Assembly (NCBI GenBank): GCA_045538305.1
Contig: JAZSRC010000052.1
Coordinates: 1 to 12,065, forward strand
Source of the DNA: SFHK01 sp045538305
GTDB lineage: Bacteria; Bacillota; Clostridia; Christensenellales; Aristaeellaceae
Reading direction: 5' to 3'
Length of the DNA stretch: 12,065 nucleotides
Below, one piece after another: positions 1-7,251 of this stretch. The notes beneath the pieces were generated by a model. It worked only from the letters and a program-made list of their open reading frames with translations, had not been told where the DNA came from and did no database searches. Every line of letters begins with the position of its first letter. The stretch's first letter is position 1. Made by a program: the position numbers and the translations under genes.

Positions 1-35
1 GTGAAAAAACGTATATTAATTCCATAGCTTAAACC

Positions 36-297
36 AGAGAGCGCTGCGGAAAGGCCTCTCTCTATCCATCAAAAAAGTTCCTTTTTTGATGGGAGGGGCC
101 GATTGCCTGAAATCCTGCGGGATTTCCGGGCGGCAATCGGAAGAGGGAAGCGTATTTAGTCGCTACGCTTTGTAAAAAAGCGCGTTTTCGCCGGACATGC
201 CGCCGAAATCGATGAAAAATGGAGAGGGAGTTATCTCCCTCTCCAACCCTCTCTCTGGAGTTTGTTGATGATCTGAGCGCTGCCGAAAGGCAGGGCT
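36..297. repeat. Cluster of inverted repeats in gene-free DNA
   Basis: Bases 1-407 contain no gene I can support, but at least six hairpin-forming inverted repeats lie nearly end to end. They are: 66-77/81-92 (12 bp perfect, 3-base loop); 99-107/132-140 enclosing 109-115/120-126 (9 + 7 bp, TGCG loop); 148-154/164-170 (7 bp); 186-194/200-208 (8 of 9 paired); 221-230/235-244 (10 bp perfect, TTAT loop); and 280-284/289-293 with a GAAA loop, extended by 276-278/295-297. A 17-base direct repeat (39-55 and 275-291, 16 of 17 identical) sits near both ends. The arms are seen directly. That this is a dispersed intergenic repeat or a structured RNA is inference. Bases 298-407 show nothing I can interpret. 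Confidence 0.6.
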
Positions 298-407
298 TTT
301 CCGTTATCAAAAATTTTATAGAGCAGGGCTGATTTCCGAATCGACTGGAAAGCTTTCGGGGATTTGGCAGGGAACATACAGGCTTTCTTATGCAGGTTAG
401 AACCATA

Positions 408-457
408 AAAGAAACCCGCGACAACAGCCTTTTATGGCATCTATCGCGGGTTTCTTT
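408..457 (-). terminator. Rho-independent terminator after the L,D-transpeptidase gene
   Basis: The arms 408-421 and 444-457 pair perfectly over 14 bp (core AAACCCGCGA / TCGCGGGTTT) around a 22-base loop. Read on the minus strand, the hairpin follows the L,D-transpeptidase stop by about 30 bases and ends in a T-rich run (TTTCTTTTAT). The plus-strand reading also ends in TTTCTTTT, so it may work in both directions. Confidence 0.85.
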
Positions 458-490
458 TCTATCAATTGGCCTTTACTCAGGCCTTATCCG

Positions 491-1393
491 TTAACTGTTG
501 GGCCTTTTTGTGGTTCTCGGAACATCCTTAGAGTATTTAAACATGTCGGGCTTGGGAGTTACATACGGGTTCGCGGTCGGCGCGGGGGTTGCGTCTGCGG
601 GAATCGGTACATAGAAGGGATTGTTGGGGTCGTCGTCTGTGGGATCCCAGCCCTTGTTGCCTTCAACAATCGGTGGATATTCGGCAAGCTCTCTGTACGG
701 GATATACTCTTCGCCGTCCGTAATCACGATGGTCGTCCCCTTGGGGCAGTTGTCGTACAGCCATTTGGCGTCCCTGCAAAGCAGGCGGACACAGCCGTCG
801 GAGGCAAATTCGCCAAGCTCGTTATAGGCTTTGATATCCATCTTATTTTTCTTATCGTCTGTATAAGTAATGGAATGGAAATGGAAGGATCCGGTAATGC
901 GCGTGGTATACTGTGCAAACAGATCTCCGATCAGCATGGTAAGCCAGGGATGCGTATCCTTGGATTTATAAACGCCATTGGGAAGCTTATTGTATTTAAG
1001 ACCTGAAGAGCACAGCATATATTTGACGGGAATGGTATATTCGCCGTTTTCATCCAGCGCGTGTACGATTACCAGCTGCGCCTTCTTTGCCAGAGTAATG
1101 ATGTAAGGATACTCATAATTGACCAGCGGCGGAACAGGCGTTGGCGTGGGTGTCGGCGTCGGAGTGGGCGTCGGGGTTGGCGTGGGTGTCGGCGTCGGAG
1201 TGGGTGTCGGCGTAGGCGTCGGAGTGGGCGTCTTATTTTCTTCGATATAGCGCGTGTCCTCCACATCGCTGAAGGAGCTTATGAAAAGACCCGTCACGCA
1301 AAGAATCATTGCCAGCAATACGCCGATGGTGATCCAAAAAGCAGTTGAAAAGCCATATGCATTCTGCTGCTTTTTCGTGTGTTTTTTTGCCAT
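491..1393 (-). CDS. Membrane-anchored L,D-transpeptidase (YkuD domain) with Thr-Pro spacer
   Basis: Predicted 300-residue peptidoglycan L,D-transpeptidase, an enzyme type that makes 3-3 cross-links or attaches proteins to the wall through a catalytic cysteine. Residues 1-16 are basic, and residues 17-41 form one hydrophobic segment, so the protein is probably anchored by its N-terminus with the rest outside the cell. Residues 55-86 are exactly sixteen Thr-Pro pairs, a likely rigid spacer across the wall. The YkuD catalytic domain spans about 95-226 and shows the family signature: His171/His173 followed by SDGCVRLL, with Cys201 the expected nucleophile. The C-terminal 50 residues are Pro/Thr-rich and low in complexity. 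The ATG start has AAGGAG six bases upstream. The gene has its own promoter and terminator, so it is probably a separate unit from recO. Class is clear; its role in vegetative wall or spore cortex is not. Confidence 0.9.
   Translation of the reverse strand: MAKKHTKKQQNAYGFSTAFWITIGVLLAMILCVTGLFISSFSDVEDTRYIEENKTPTPTPTPTPTPTPTPTPTPTPTPTPTPTPTPVPPLVNYEYPYIITLAKKAQLVIVHALDENGEYTIPVKYMLCSSGLKYNKLPNGVYKSKDTHPWLTMLIGDLFAQYTTRITGSFHFHSITYTDDKKNKMDIKAYNELGEFASDGCVRLLCRDAKWLYDNCPKGTTIVITDGEEYIPYRELAEYPPIVEGNKGWDPTDDDPNNPFYVPIPADATPAPTANPYVTPKPDMFKYSKDVPRTTKRPNS
1136..1231 (-). repeat. Thr-Pro coding tandem repeat, 16 units of 6 bp
   Basis: Ninety-six bases encode sixteen Thr-Pro dipeptides in the L,D-transpeptidase. 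Codon use varies within the units (ACG, ACA, ACT, ACC; CCG, CCC, CCA, CCT). A longer, roughly 36-base unit starting ACTCCGACGCCGACACCC is present twice in the half of the tract nearer the catalytic domain. This suggests growth by duplication, not single-codon slippage. Confidence 0.9.
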
Positions 1394-1431
1394 TTGATAC
1401 TCCTTGTTCAGTAATCTTGTAAGCTAACGTG

Positions 1432-1460
1432 ATTATACTAAAAAGCGTTTGGGTTTGCAA
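1432..1460 (-). promoter_or_regulatory. Sigma-A-type promoter of the L,D-transpeptidase gene
   Basis: On the minus strand, TTGCAA (1455-1460) and TATAAT (1432-1437) are separated by exactly 17 bases. This predicts a short leader of roughly 30 bases before the AAGGAG ribosome binding site and the ATG at 1393. Confidence 0.8.
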
Positions 1461-1461
1461 G

Positions 1462-1488
1462 TAAAAGCTTCAGATTTTTTGTTGAAGC
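1462..1488 (-). terminator. Weak possible terminator between recO and the L,D-transpeptidase gene
   Basis: On the minus strand GCTTCA (1483-1488) pairs with TGAAGC (1467-1472) over 6 bp, followed by TTTT and ACTT. It lies about 18 bases past the recO stop and just upstream of the next promoter. The stem is short and A/T-rich in the loop, so termination may be partial. Confidence 0.4.
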
Positions 1489-1505
1489 AAGAAAAAATTC
1501 AACCA

Positions 1506-2225
1506 TTATGGCGCGCCCTTTACAGAATGTCCTAGCCGTGCGAATGTAAACTCCCGGATTCGCTGGGCAGCTTCTGGCCAATCGGGATGATTTATCAGCT
1601 TTTCTACGGCACGGTACGGGGTTTTCGGCGCCTTCAGAAGTATTCTTCGTGCGCCCTCCGTAAGTGCGTGCGCGGATGGCGAACAAAACGGGCATACACA
1701 GCCGCCGCTTTGCGCGTCAAACCGCAATATGGCTCTATCGCTGGTTACACCGCATTTAACGCATGCCTCCATGGCGGGCGCAAAGCCCAGTATACGCCAC
1801 ATCTGCATTTCAAACATGGCCGTAAGAAGCGCCGGAGGAATATCCGAGTTTGCAAGGTAGGCAAGCGCATTCAAAGATGTTTCAAACAGAAGCGCATTGG
1901 GCTCCTCCAGAACGACAACTTCCTCCAGAAGTTTCAGCCAATACGCGCCGTGGCTCAGTTTTTCGTAATCAACTCTGAGCGCAAAAAAGCTGTCTGTAAT
2001 CCGCACCTGCGTAATCGTATACCGGTCCTTTACGCGAAGCAGCTGATATTCGCCGGCTGTAAAGGGCTCTGATGCGTTCATAAGCGGCGATTTTGGCCGC
2101 CTGCAGCCGCGGGCAACCGCGTCAATGCGTCCGTATTCCGGCGTAAACAGCGTTACCATGCGATCATAATCGCGCCAATCGGAGCGCCGGATGACCAGCG
2201 CGGGAGTTGACAGGCTGGCGTTCAT
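1506..2225 (-). CDS. recO: DNA repair protein RecO
   Basis: RecO works with RecF and RecR to load RecA onto SSB-coated single-stranded DNA during gap repair and recombination. The 239-residue product has the usual family length. Its N-terminal OB-fold region (about 1-80) contains the typical opening, with ALVIRRSDWRDYDRMV followed by LFTPEYGRIDAVARG. A helical middle follows, then a four-cysteine zinc site: Cys155 and Cys158 (CVKC), then Cys178 and Cys181 (CPFC), with an extra Cys176. The start is ATG with only a modest AGGA nine bases upstream. It begins three bases after the era stop, so translation is probably coupled to era. The era-recO order is common in Firmicutes. Confidence 0.93.
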   Translation of the reverse strand: MNASLSTPALVIRRSDWRDYDRMVTLFTPEYGRIDAVARGCRRPKSPLMNASEPFTAGEYQLLRVKDRYTITQVRITDSFFALRVDYEKLSHGAYWLKLLEEVVVLEEPNALLFETSLNALAYLANSDIPPALLTAMFEMQMWRILGFAPAMEACVKCGVTSDRAILRFDAQSGGCVCPFCSPSAHALTEGARRILLKAPKTPYRAVEKLINHPDWPEAAQRIREFTFARLGHSVKGAP

Positions 2226-2228
2226 TTC

Positions 2229-3125
2229 TTATTCCTGATCGGAGTAGCCCAGCGTGGCCAGATCGCCGGCACGGTTTCTCCAGTCCTCGCGAACCTTTAC
2301 CCACAGCTTCAGCATTACGCGCGTATCCAGCAGGCGTTCAATATCGCCTCTGGCTTCGGAGCCGATAACGCCAAGCATAGAGCCTTGTTTTCCGATAATG
2401 ATGGATTTATGCGCCGCGCGTTCGCAATAAACGTTTGCATGGATTTCTGTCAGCGAAGGAGAAAGCTTTTTAATGGAAAGCATTTCAACACCCACGCCAT
2501 GCGGAATCTCGTCGCGCAGGTGCTTGAGCGCCTTTTCACGGATAATCTCGGCGCACAGTATGCGCTCCGGTTGGTCGGTAATCATGTCGTCCGGAAAATA
2601 CTTGGGCCCTTCGGGAAGCGATTCAATGATCAGCCTTTTGAGCACGTCCATATTCTGACCCGTGCGCGCGGAAACGCTTACTACCTGATCGAAGCCGGAT
2701 GCGTCAATGGCTGCAAGCTTCGGCATCAGATCCTCGGGTTTTGCAATATCGATTTTGTTAACTGCGAGAAATTTGGGGCAATTCATGCGCGTGATGTCCT
2801 TCATGATTTCGGCGTCGGCATTGGAAATGCGTTCGGCGTCCACAACAACCAGAACGGCGTCTACGCCTTCCTTTGCGTCGTTTGCGGCCTTCATCATGAA
2901 TTCACCCAGCTTTGTGCGCGGCTTGTGCAGGCCGGGGGTATCGACAAATACCAGCTGTGATTCGTCGTCAGTGGATACGCCAAGAATACGGCTTCGGGTC
3001 GTCTGCGCCTTATTGGAAACGATGGCGACCTTTTCGCCGACAAAGTAGTTCATGATACTGCTTTTGCCCACGTTAGGTCTGCCTAAAATGGCGACGAAGC
3101 CTGAGCGGAAGGGTTTGTTTTCCAA
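2229..3125 (-). CDS. era: GTPase Era
   Basis: Essential GTPase that binds the 3' end of 16S rRNA and helps assemble the 30S subunit. The 298-residue product has all five G motifs: GRPNVGKS at 15-22, the switch-I threonines Thr42/Thr43, DTPG at 62-65, NKID at 123-126 and SAR at 152-154. The C-terminal KH RNA-binding domain carries IIIGKQGSML at 242-251 and the family hallmark DWRN near 281-284. The start codon is TTG (3123-3125), not ATG. It is supported by AGGAGG at 3135-3140, nine bases upstream and inside the end of the preceding gene, whose TAA lies one base before this TTG. It sits between ybeY-cdd and recO, which links it by context and function to rRNA maturation. Confidence 0.96.
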   Translation of the reverse strand: MENKPFRSGFVAILGRPNVGKSSIMNYFVGEKVAIVSNKAQTTRSRILGVSTDDESQLVFVDTPGLHKPRTKLGEFMMKAANDAKEGVDAVLVVVDAERISNADAEIMKDITRMNCPKFLAVNKIDIAKPEDLMPKLAAIDASGFDQVVSVSARTGQNMDVLKRLIIESLPEGPKYFPDDMITDQPERILCAEIIREKALKHLRDEIPHGVGVEMLSIKKLSPSLTEIHANVYCERAAHKSIIIGKQGSMLGVIGSEARGDIERLLDTRVMLKLWVKVREDWRNRAGDLATLGYSDQE

Positions 3126-3126
3126 T

Positions 3127-4041
3127 TTATTCTTCCTCCTGAACGTCTAAATCTTCGGGACCGAACGATTCGGGAAGCAGCTCGCTCAGCCGCTTTTCGG
3201 TCCATTCTCCCGAGGGATTTCCAACCATAACCAGCATATCGCCGGATTTAAACTCGTTCAGCACCTGACGGCAAATGCCGCAGGGCCATGAAAAGCCCTT
3301 ATCGCATGCAATGGCGATTTTGGTAAATTTCCGTGCGCCATGCGCGATGGCATTGGAAACGGCGCAGCGTTCGGCGCAGATGGTAGCGCCGAAGGATGCG
3401 TTTTCAAAGTTTGCTCCCTGAAATACTTGTCCATCCTCGGAGAGCAGGCAAGCGCCTACGCGAAAATGGGAGTAAGGAGAATAGGATAAATCAAGAGATT
3501 CAACGGCAAGCGCCTTCAGCTGTTCGTTGGTCATGGGGGATTCCTCCTCTCGATACAGTTTTACGCGGCGCATGGTTTTCTTTTCCATGCTGCGCATGAC
3601 GTTTTTTTCTTCTTCCGTCATATGGTCATAGCCCATCAGGTGAAACATGGCGTGCGCAGTCAGGTACCCAAGCTCGCGCCTGTAGGAGTGCCCGAAATCC
3701 TGGGCCTGTTGTATCGCCCTTTGGGTGTTAAGCGCAATGTCTCCCAGAAAAATCTGTCCGCGTGCCGGGTCATATGCGCGCATTAAGCGCTTTTGAGAGT
3801 GCTTTGCCGTTTTTCCCTGCCGGTATGTGACGGATGGAAACGATAATACGTCCGTTTCTTTATCAACCGCACGCATGGACTGATTGATGCTTCTGATTTC
3901 TTCGCCCGTCACCAGCATAATGGAGGCAAACGCGTTTTCAATGCCTTCTGTCGTAAGGCAGGCGCTTACAACCTCCTCCGCCAATTCCCAAAAACCCTCG
4001 GGCGCAAGGTTTTTTTCGTCAATGGGTTCGATATACTTCAT
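3127..4041 (-). CDS. Fused YbeY endoribonuclease - cytidine deaminase
   Basis: A single 304-residue reading frame joins two enzymes that are normally separate. Residues 1 to about 165 are YbeY, the zinc-dependent RNase involved in 16S rRNA 3'-end maturation. The metal site is H130-x3-H134-x5-H140 (HAMFHLMGYDH), preceded by LGDIALN near 99-105. Residues 170-304 are a complete homotetrameric-type cytidine deaminase (cytidine/deoxycytidine to uridine/deoxyuridine). It has the zinc/active-site motif CAERC at 222-226 with catalytic Glu224, and PCGIC at 253-257. The linker is only about six residues (REEESP). The linker DNA contains AGGAGG eight bases before an ATG at Met170, so free Cdd may also be made. 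The ATG start overlaps the pgpH stop by four bases (ATGA). A sequencing error is possible but not suggested by the reading frame. dgkA, usually between these two genes, is absent. Confidence 0.92.
   Translation of the reverse strand: MKYIEPIDEKNLAPEGFWELAEEVVSACLTTEGIENAFASIMLVTGEEIRSINQSMRAVDKETDVLSFPSVTYRQGKTAKHSQKRLMRAYDPARGQIFLGDIALNTQRAIQQAQDFGHSYRRELGYLTAHAMFHLMGYDHMTEEEKNVMRSMEKKTMRRVKLYREEESPMTNEQLKALAVESLDLSYSPYSHFRVGACLLSEDGQVFQGANFENASFGATICAERCAVSNAIAHGARKFTKIAIACDKGFSWPCGICRQVLNEFKSGDMLVMVGNPSGEWTEKRLSELLPESFGPEDLDVQEEE
3543..3548 (-). promoter_or_regulatory. Internal ribosome binding site for the cytidine deaminase half
   Basis: A perfect AGGAGG lies eight bases upstream of the in-frame ATG at 3532-3534 (Met170 of the fused protein). 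Spacing and sequence match or exceed the start sites of the other genes here. This suggests that cytidine deaminase can be translated on its own from 3534 to 3127. Confidence 0.55.
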
Positions 4042-6212
4042 TTTTCTTCCTCTTTGGGCGCGTTTTCAAGGGCTGCTTCTCTGTTTTCCGGTTTTATGGC
4101 TGTCGAATGCACGGCGGCCTGAATCTGCTTTTTCGGGATTTCAATGGACGGGTATTCAATTCTCTCATGGAACACGCCGCTTAATACCGTCAGGAAGGAA
4201 GAAGCGATGCGGTCCAGATCCCTGAATGTAAGGGGACAGGAATCCAGCTGTCCGTCGTTCATCTTCTGATTGATCAGGTTTCGGATCAAGTCGTTCAGCT
4301 TTTCGGAATTCGGGTTCGGCATGCTGCGCGCGGCGGCTTCAATGGTGTCCGCCAGCATGACGATGGCGGCTTCGCGCGTGGTGGGACGCGGTCCCTCGTA
4401 GCGGAAGTCGTCCACGTTTACTTCGTCGCCGTTTTCTATGCGGCTTTTGTTGTAGAAATACAGTACCGGCGTATCGCCGTGGTGAGAACGGACGATTTCG
4501 ATAATCTGCTCCGGAAGATGCTCTTTTGTCAGCATCTGAGCGCCGTCGCGGGTATGCGCTGTAAGGATAGCGGTGGAAACGCGGGGATCTGTACGATCGT
4601 GCGGATTGTCGCCCATCTGGTTTTCCTTGAAATAAATGGGGCGCTTCAGTTTACCGACGTCGTGGTAATATGCGCCGACACGGGCCAAAAGATCGTTTGC
4701 GCCGATTTCACTGGCGGCGGCTTCCGCAAGATTGGCAACGATGATCGAATGGTGATAGGTGCCGGGCGCCTCCAGCAGAAGACGTCTGAGCAGCGGCTGG
4801 TTGGGATTTGACAGCTCCAGCAGCTTGGAGGGCGTTACGATATTGAATATGGACTCCAGTATCGGCATGATGGCAATTGACAATACCGCCGCCAGTATGC
4901 CGCTGCCCGCCGACCAGTAGGCGGGAACCAGTACGTTCATCAGGTTGGCATTATTGATCAGGCCGACGGCGAGGGTTGAAACCATGTTGGAAATACCGAT
5001 GGCAAGTCCTGCCAGAAGGGTTGTGGTTCTATGCTGCTTTTTCTTAAGAACCAACAGCGCTACAGAGCCGCCCACAATGGTGTTTACAACAATTGTGAAC
5101 ATAGCCATATTGAAAAAGCCTGAGGAAGCGCTGGCAAAAAGGGAAATGGCAATGGACAGAACAACGTTTAATATGATGGCAAGCCTTCGTCTGACGAGCT
5201 GCGAGATCAGAAGAACCGCAAGCGCGGAAGGCATAAAATACGGACTCAGATCGTGTACCAGAAGGCAGATCGCAACGACCATTACGATGATCAGAGACAA
5301 AAGGAACAAATGCTTGAGATTATCCAGAATTTCCGGCTCAAACAGCGAAATATACATGATAACCGCAACCATGAGCACCAGCACCAGAAGTGCAACGCCG
5401 TAATACAGGGAAATATCGAAGCCTCGCTCCTTGATGATGCCAAGGGAGTCCAGCATTTTATACTGCGCTTCGGTAACGATTTCGCCGTCGGATACGATAA
5501 CTTCGCCCTTAATACGGGAAATGGTGCCGATTTTATCCATTTCTGCCTGACGCGCGGCGAGGGTAGCCGCTTCGTCGTAGAAGTTGTTGGGCTGAATAAA
5601 ATCGCTGATGAAAAGCGTAATCATGGAAACCAGATTTTCTTCATAACCGTCGTTCATCAGCGTATCGCCGATAAAGGCGATGGAGGATTCGATCTGGGAT
5701 TCCATCAGCTTTTTGTCAAGTTGGTCGGAAACCAGCTGCTTGGCACGATCCACGATACTGACAAGCGTCTCGTTTTCTGTTTCACCCAGCGCTGTCAGCT
5801 GTTCGGACGTAATGACGATGGGTGCAAACTGTGCGTTTGCACTGGAAAGCGCGGATTCCTCCGCGGACGATTCATCGCCATGATACAGATCCGCCACCTG
5901 GATAAGCAGATTAAACCGCTTGTCTGCATCCGCCATAACGATGGATTTTACGTTTTCATCCACGATATATATGCTTTTAACCGCGCTGGCAGCATCTGTT
6001 TTCAGCTTCTGAGTGGTGATTATATCGTCTACGTCCTTGGTAGCCTTGATGGTATTGGGCGCAGGCTGTCCGATTGCAACATCGTATCTGTCGGGCGTGA
6101 TTGCCGCCGAAAGTAGTGCGAACATTACAAAGAACACGGCTACCGCCAGGGCAAGGCGCGTCAGCTTAGAGCCGAATTGATTGTGATTACGGCTCTTTTT
6201 TCTGGAAATCAT
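4038..6212 (-). CDS. pgpH: Seven-transmembrane HD phosphohydrolase (PgpH/YqfF), cyclic-di-AMP phosphodiesterase
   Basis: Membrane enzyme of the 7TM-HD family. The characterised member, Listeria PgpH, breaks cyclic-di-AMP down to pApA, and the 724-residue length matches that family. The order is: a short basic N-terminus and one membrane segment (about 17-38); a large extracytoplasmic sensor domain (about 40-265); seven hydrophobic segments between about 268 and 455; then a cytoplasmic HD domain (about 475-690). HD-site residues include the His-His at 487-488, His517-Asp518 (YYHDVGK), His577-His578 and Asp622 (ADTIEAA). The ATG start has GGAGG eight bases upstream. The stop codon overlaps the start of ybeY-cdd, so the two are probably translationally coupled. 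Family assignment is firm; the substrate follows from the characterised relatives. Confidence 0.93.
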   Translation of the reverse strand: MISRKKSRNHNQFGSKLTRLALAVAVFFVMFALLSAAITPDRYDVAIGQPAPNTIKATKDVDDIITTQKLKTDAASAVKSIYIVDENVKSIVMADADKRFNLLIQVADLYHGDESSAEESALSSANAQFAPIVITSEQLTALGETENETLVSIVDRAKQLVSDQLDKKLMESQIESSIAFIGDTLMNDGYEENLVSMITLFISDFIQPNNFYDEAATLAARQAEMDKIGTISRIKGEVIVSDGEIVTEAQYKMLDSLGIIKERGFDISLYYGVALLVLVLMVAVIMYISLFEPEILDNLKHLFLLSLIIVMVVAICLLVHDLSPYFMPSALAVLLISQLVRRRLAIILNVVLSIAISLFASASSGFFNMAMFTIVVNTIVGGSVALLVLKKKQHRTTTLLAGLAIGISNMVSTLAVGLINNANLMNVLVPAYWSAGSGILAAVLSIAIMPILESIFNIVTPSKLLELSNPNQPLLRRLLLEAPGTYHHSIIVANLAEAAASEIGANDLLARVGAYYHDVGKLKRPIYFKENQMGDNPHDRTDPRVSTAILTAHTRDGAQMLTKEHLPEQIIEIVRSHHGDTPVLYFYNKSRIENGDEVNVDDFRYEGPRPTTREAAIVMLADTIEAAARSMPNPNSEKLNDLIRNLINQKMNDGQLDSCPLTFRDLDRIASSFLTVLSGVFHERIEYPSIEIPKKQIQAAVHSTAIKPENREAALENAPKEEEK

Positions 6213-6236
6213 CTGGTATCCCTCCGTTGGTAATGG

Positions 6237-7247
6237 CTATCTTCTTGGAATAAAGCGCCTTTCGGTATTCTCTCTGGGCTGCTCATTGTGCCTTTCGTAG
6301 GCCCGGACAATGGCCTGCACCAGCTCGTGGCGAACCACGTCCTTGTGCGTAAGGGTGCAAATACCGATATCGTCAACGCCCTTTAAAACGTCAAGCGCTT
6401 CTACAAGGCCGCTTTTTCTGATGCCGGGCAGGTCGATCTGGGTAACATCGCCGGTCACAACCATTTTGGAGCCCATACCCATGCGGGTTAGGAACATCTT
6501 CATTTGCTCGCTTGTGGTGTTTTGCGCTTCGTCCAGTATGATGAAAGCGTCGTTCAGCGTGCGTCCGCGCATATAGGCGAGGGGCGCAACCTCCACCGCG
6601 CCGCGTTCAAGCAGGCGCTGGTAGGCCTCTACGCCCATCATTTCGTTGATGGCGTCGTGCAGCGGACGAAGGTAGGGGTCTACCTTCTGCTGAAGATCGC
6701 CGGGCAGAAAGCCCAGCTTTTCGCCGGCCTCGACTGCTGGACGCGTGAGAATAATGCGTTCGATATCCTTATTTTTCAACGCCACAACCGCCATTGCTAC
6801 AGCCAGATACGTTTTGCCCGTACCGGCAGGGCCAATGCCGAAGGTAAGCGTATTTTTCTTGATGGCGTCCACATACCGCTTCTGACCCAATGTTTTGCAT
6901 TTTACCTGGCGGCCTTTGTAGGTAATAGCGATTACATCGCGCATGATTTCGCCGATTCTGTCGGCGTTTCCTTCGGAGGCAAGGTCGATGGCATAGCGAA
7001 TGCGCGAACGATCTATGGCGTCTCCGCGCGAAATGATCTCCAGAAGCTTGTCAAGCGTCAGGCGCGCAAGGCGAACCTTGCTTTCTTCGCCTGTCAGCGT
7101 GATTTCGTTTCCGTGCGCGAAGATCTGCACGTTCAGCTCGCGGCGGATCAGATCTATATTCTCATCGTTCAGGCCGAACAGCGCGATAAATCGTTCCGGC
7201 TCATCCACGTACATTTTCTCTGAAATGATTTCATTTCCCAATTCCAA
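6237..7247 (-). CDS. PhoH-like P-loop ATPase
   Basis: Cytoplasmic PhoH/YbeZ-family ATPase (YlaK/PhoH type), often found next to ybeY and linked to RNA metabolism, though its exact role is not settled. The preferred product is 336 residues. Walker A is GPAGTGKT at 139-146, and Walker B is IILDEAQN at 236-243. A small KH-like N-terminal region precedes the ATPase (about 20-85). The frame stays open to another TTG at 7275-7277, which would add ten residues (LRRSREDKQ), but those codons read through the end of yqfD and the ribosome binding site itself. I chose the TTG at 7245-7247. It lies eight bases after GGGAGG (7256-7261) and four bases after the yqfD stop. pgpH follows after a gap of 24 bases. 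Confidence 0.9.
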   Translation of the reverse strand: MELGNEIISEKMYVDEPERFIALFGLNDENIDLIRRELNVQIFAHGNEITLTGEESKVRLARLTLDKLLEIISRGDAIDRSRIRYAIDLASEGNADRIGEIMRDVIAITYKGRQVKCKTLGQKRYVDAIKKNTLTFGIGPAGTGKTYLAVAMAVVALKNKDIERIILTRPAVEAGEKLGFLPGDLQQKVDPYLRPLHDAINEMMGVEAYQRLLERGAVEVAPLAYMRGRTLNDAFIILDEAQNTTSEQMKMFLTRMGMGSKMVVTGDVTQIDLPGIRKSGLVEALDVLKGVDDIGICTLTHKDVVRHELVQAIVRAYERHNEQPRENTERRFIPRR

Positions 7248-7251
7248 TTGT

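Noticed and set aside
62..424. 120-residue open frame on the minus strand
   Set aside because: It runs through the palindrome cluster and begins inside the terminator. Composition is rich in Arg, Ser and Pro, with no domain and no ribosome binding site.
434..1006. 190-residue open frame on the plus strand
   Set aside because: Antisense to the well-supported L,D-transpeptidase gene and starts inside its terminator.
1136..1231. Tandem repeat considered as a CRISPR array
   Set aside because: Units are 6 bases with no spacers and encode Thr-Pro in frame within a real protein.
2385..2960. 191-residue open frame on the plus strand
   Set aside because: Shadow of era on the opposite strand.
5253..6116. 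287-residue open frame on the plus strand
   Set aside because: Shadow of pgpH; rich in His, Arg and Asn with no recognisable motif.
6504..7223. 239-residue open frame on the plus strand
   Set aside because: Shadow of the PhoH-like gene, whose Walker motifs are unambiguous.
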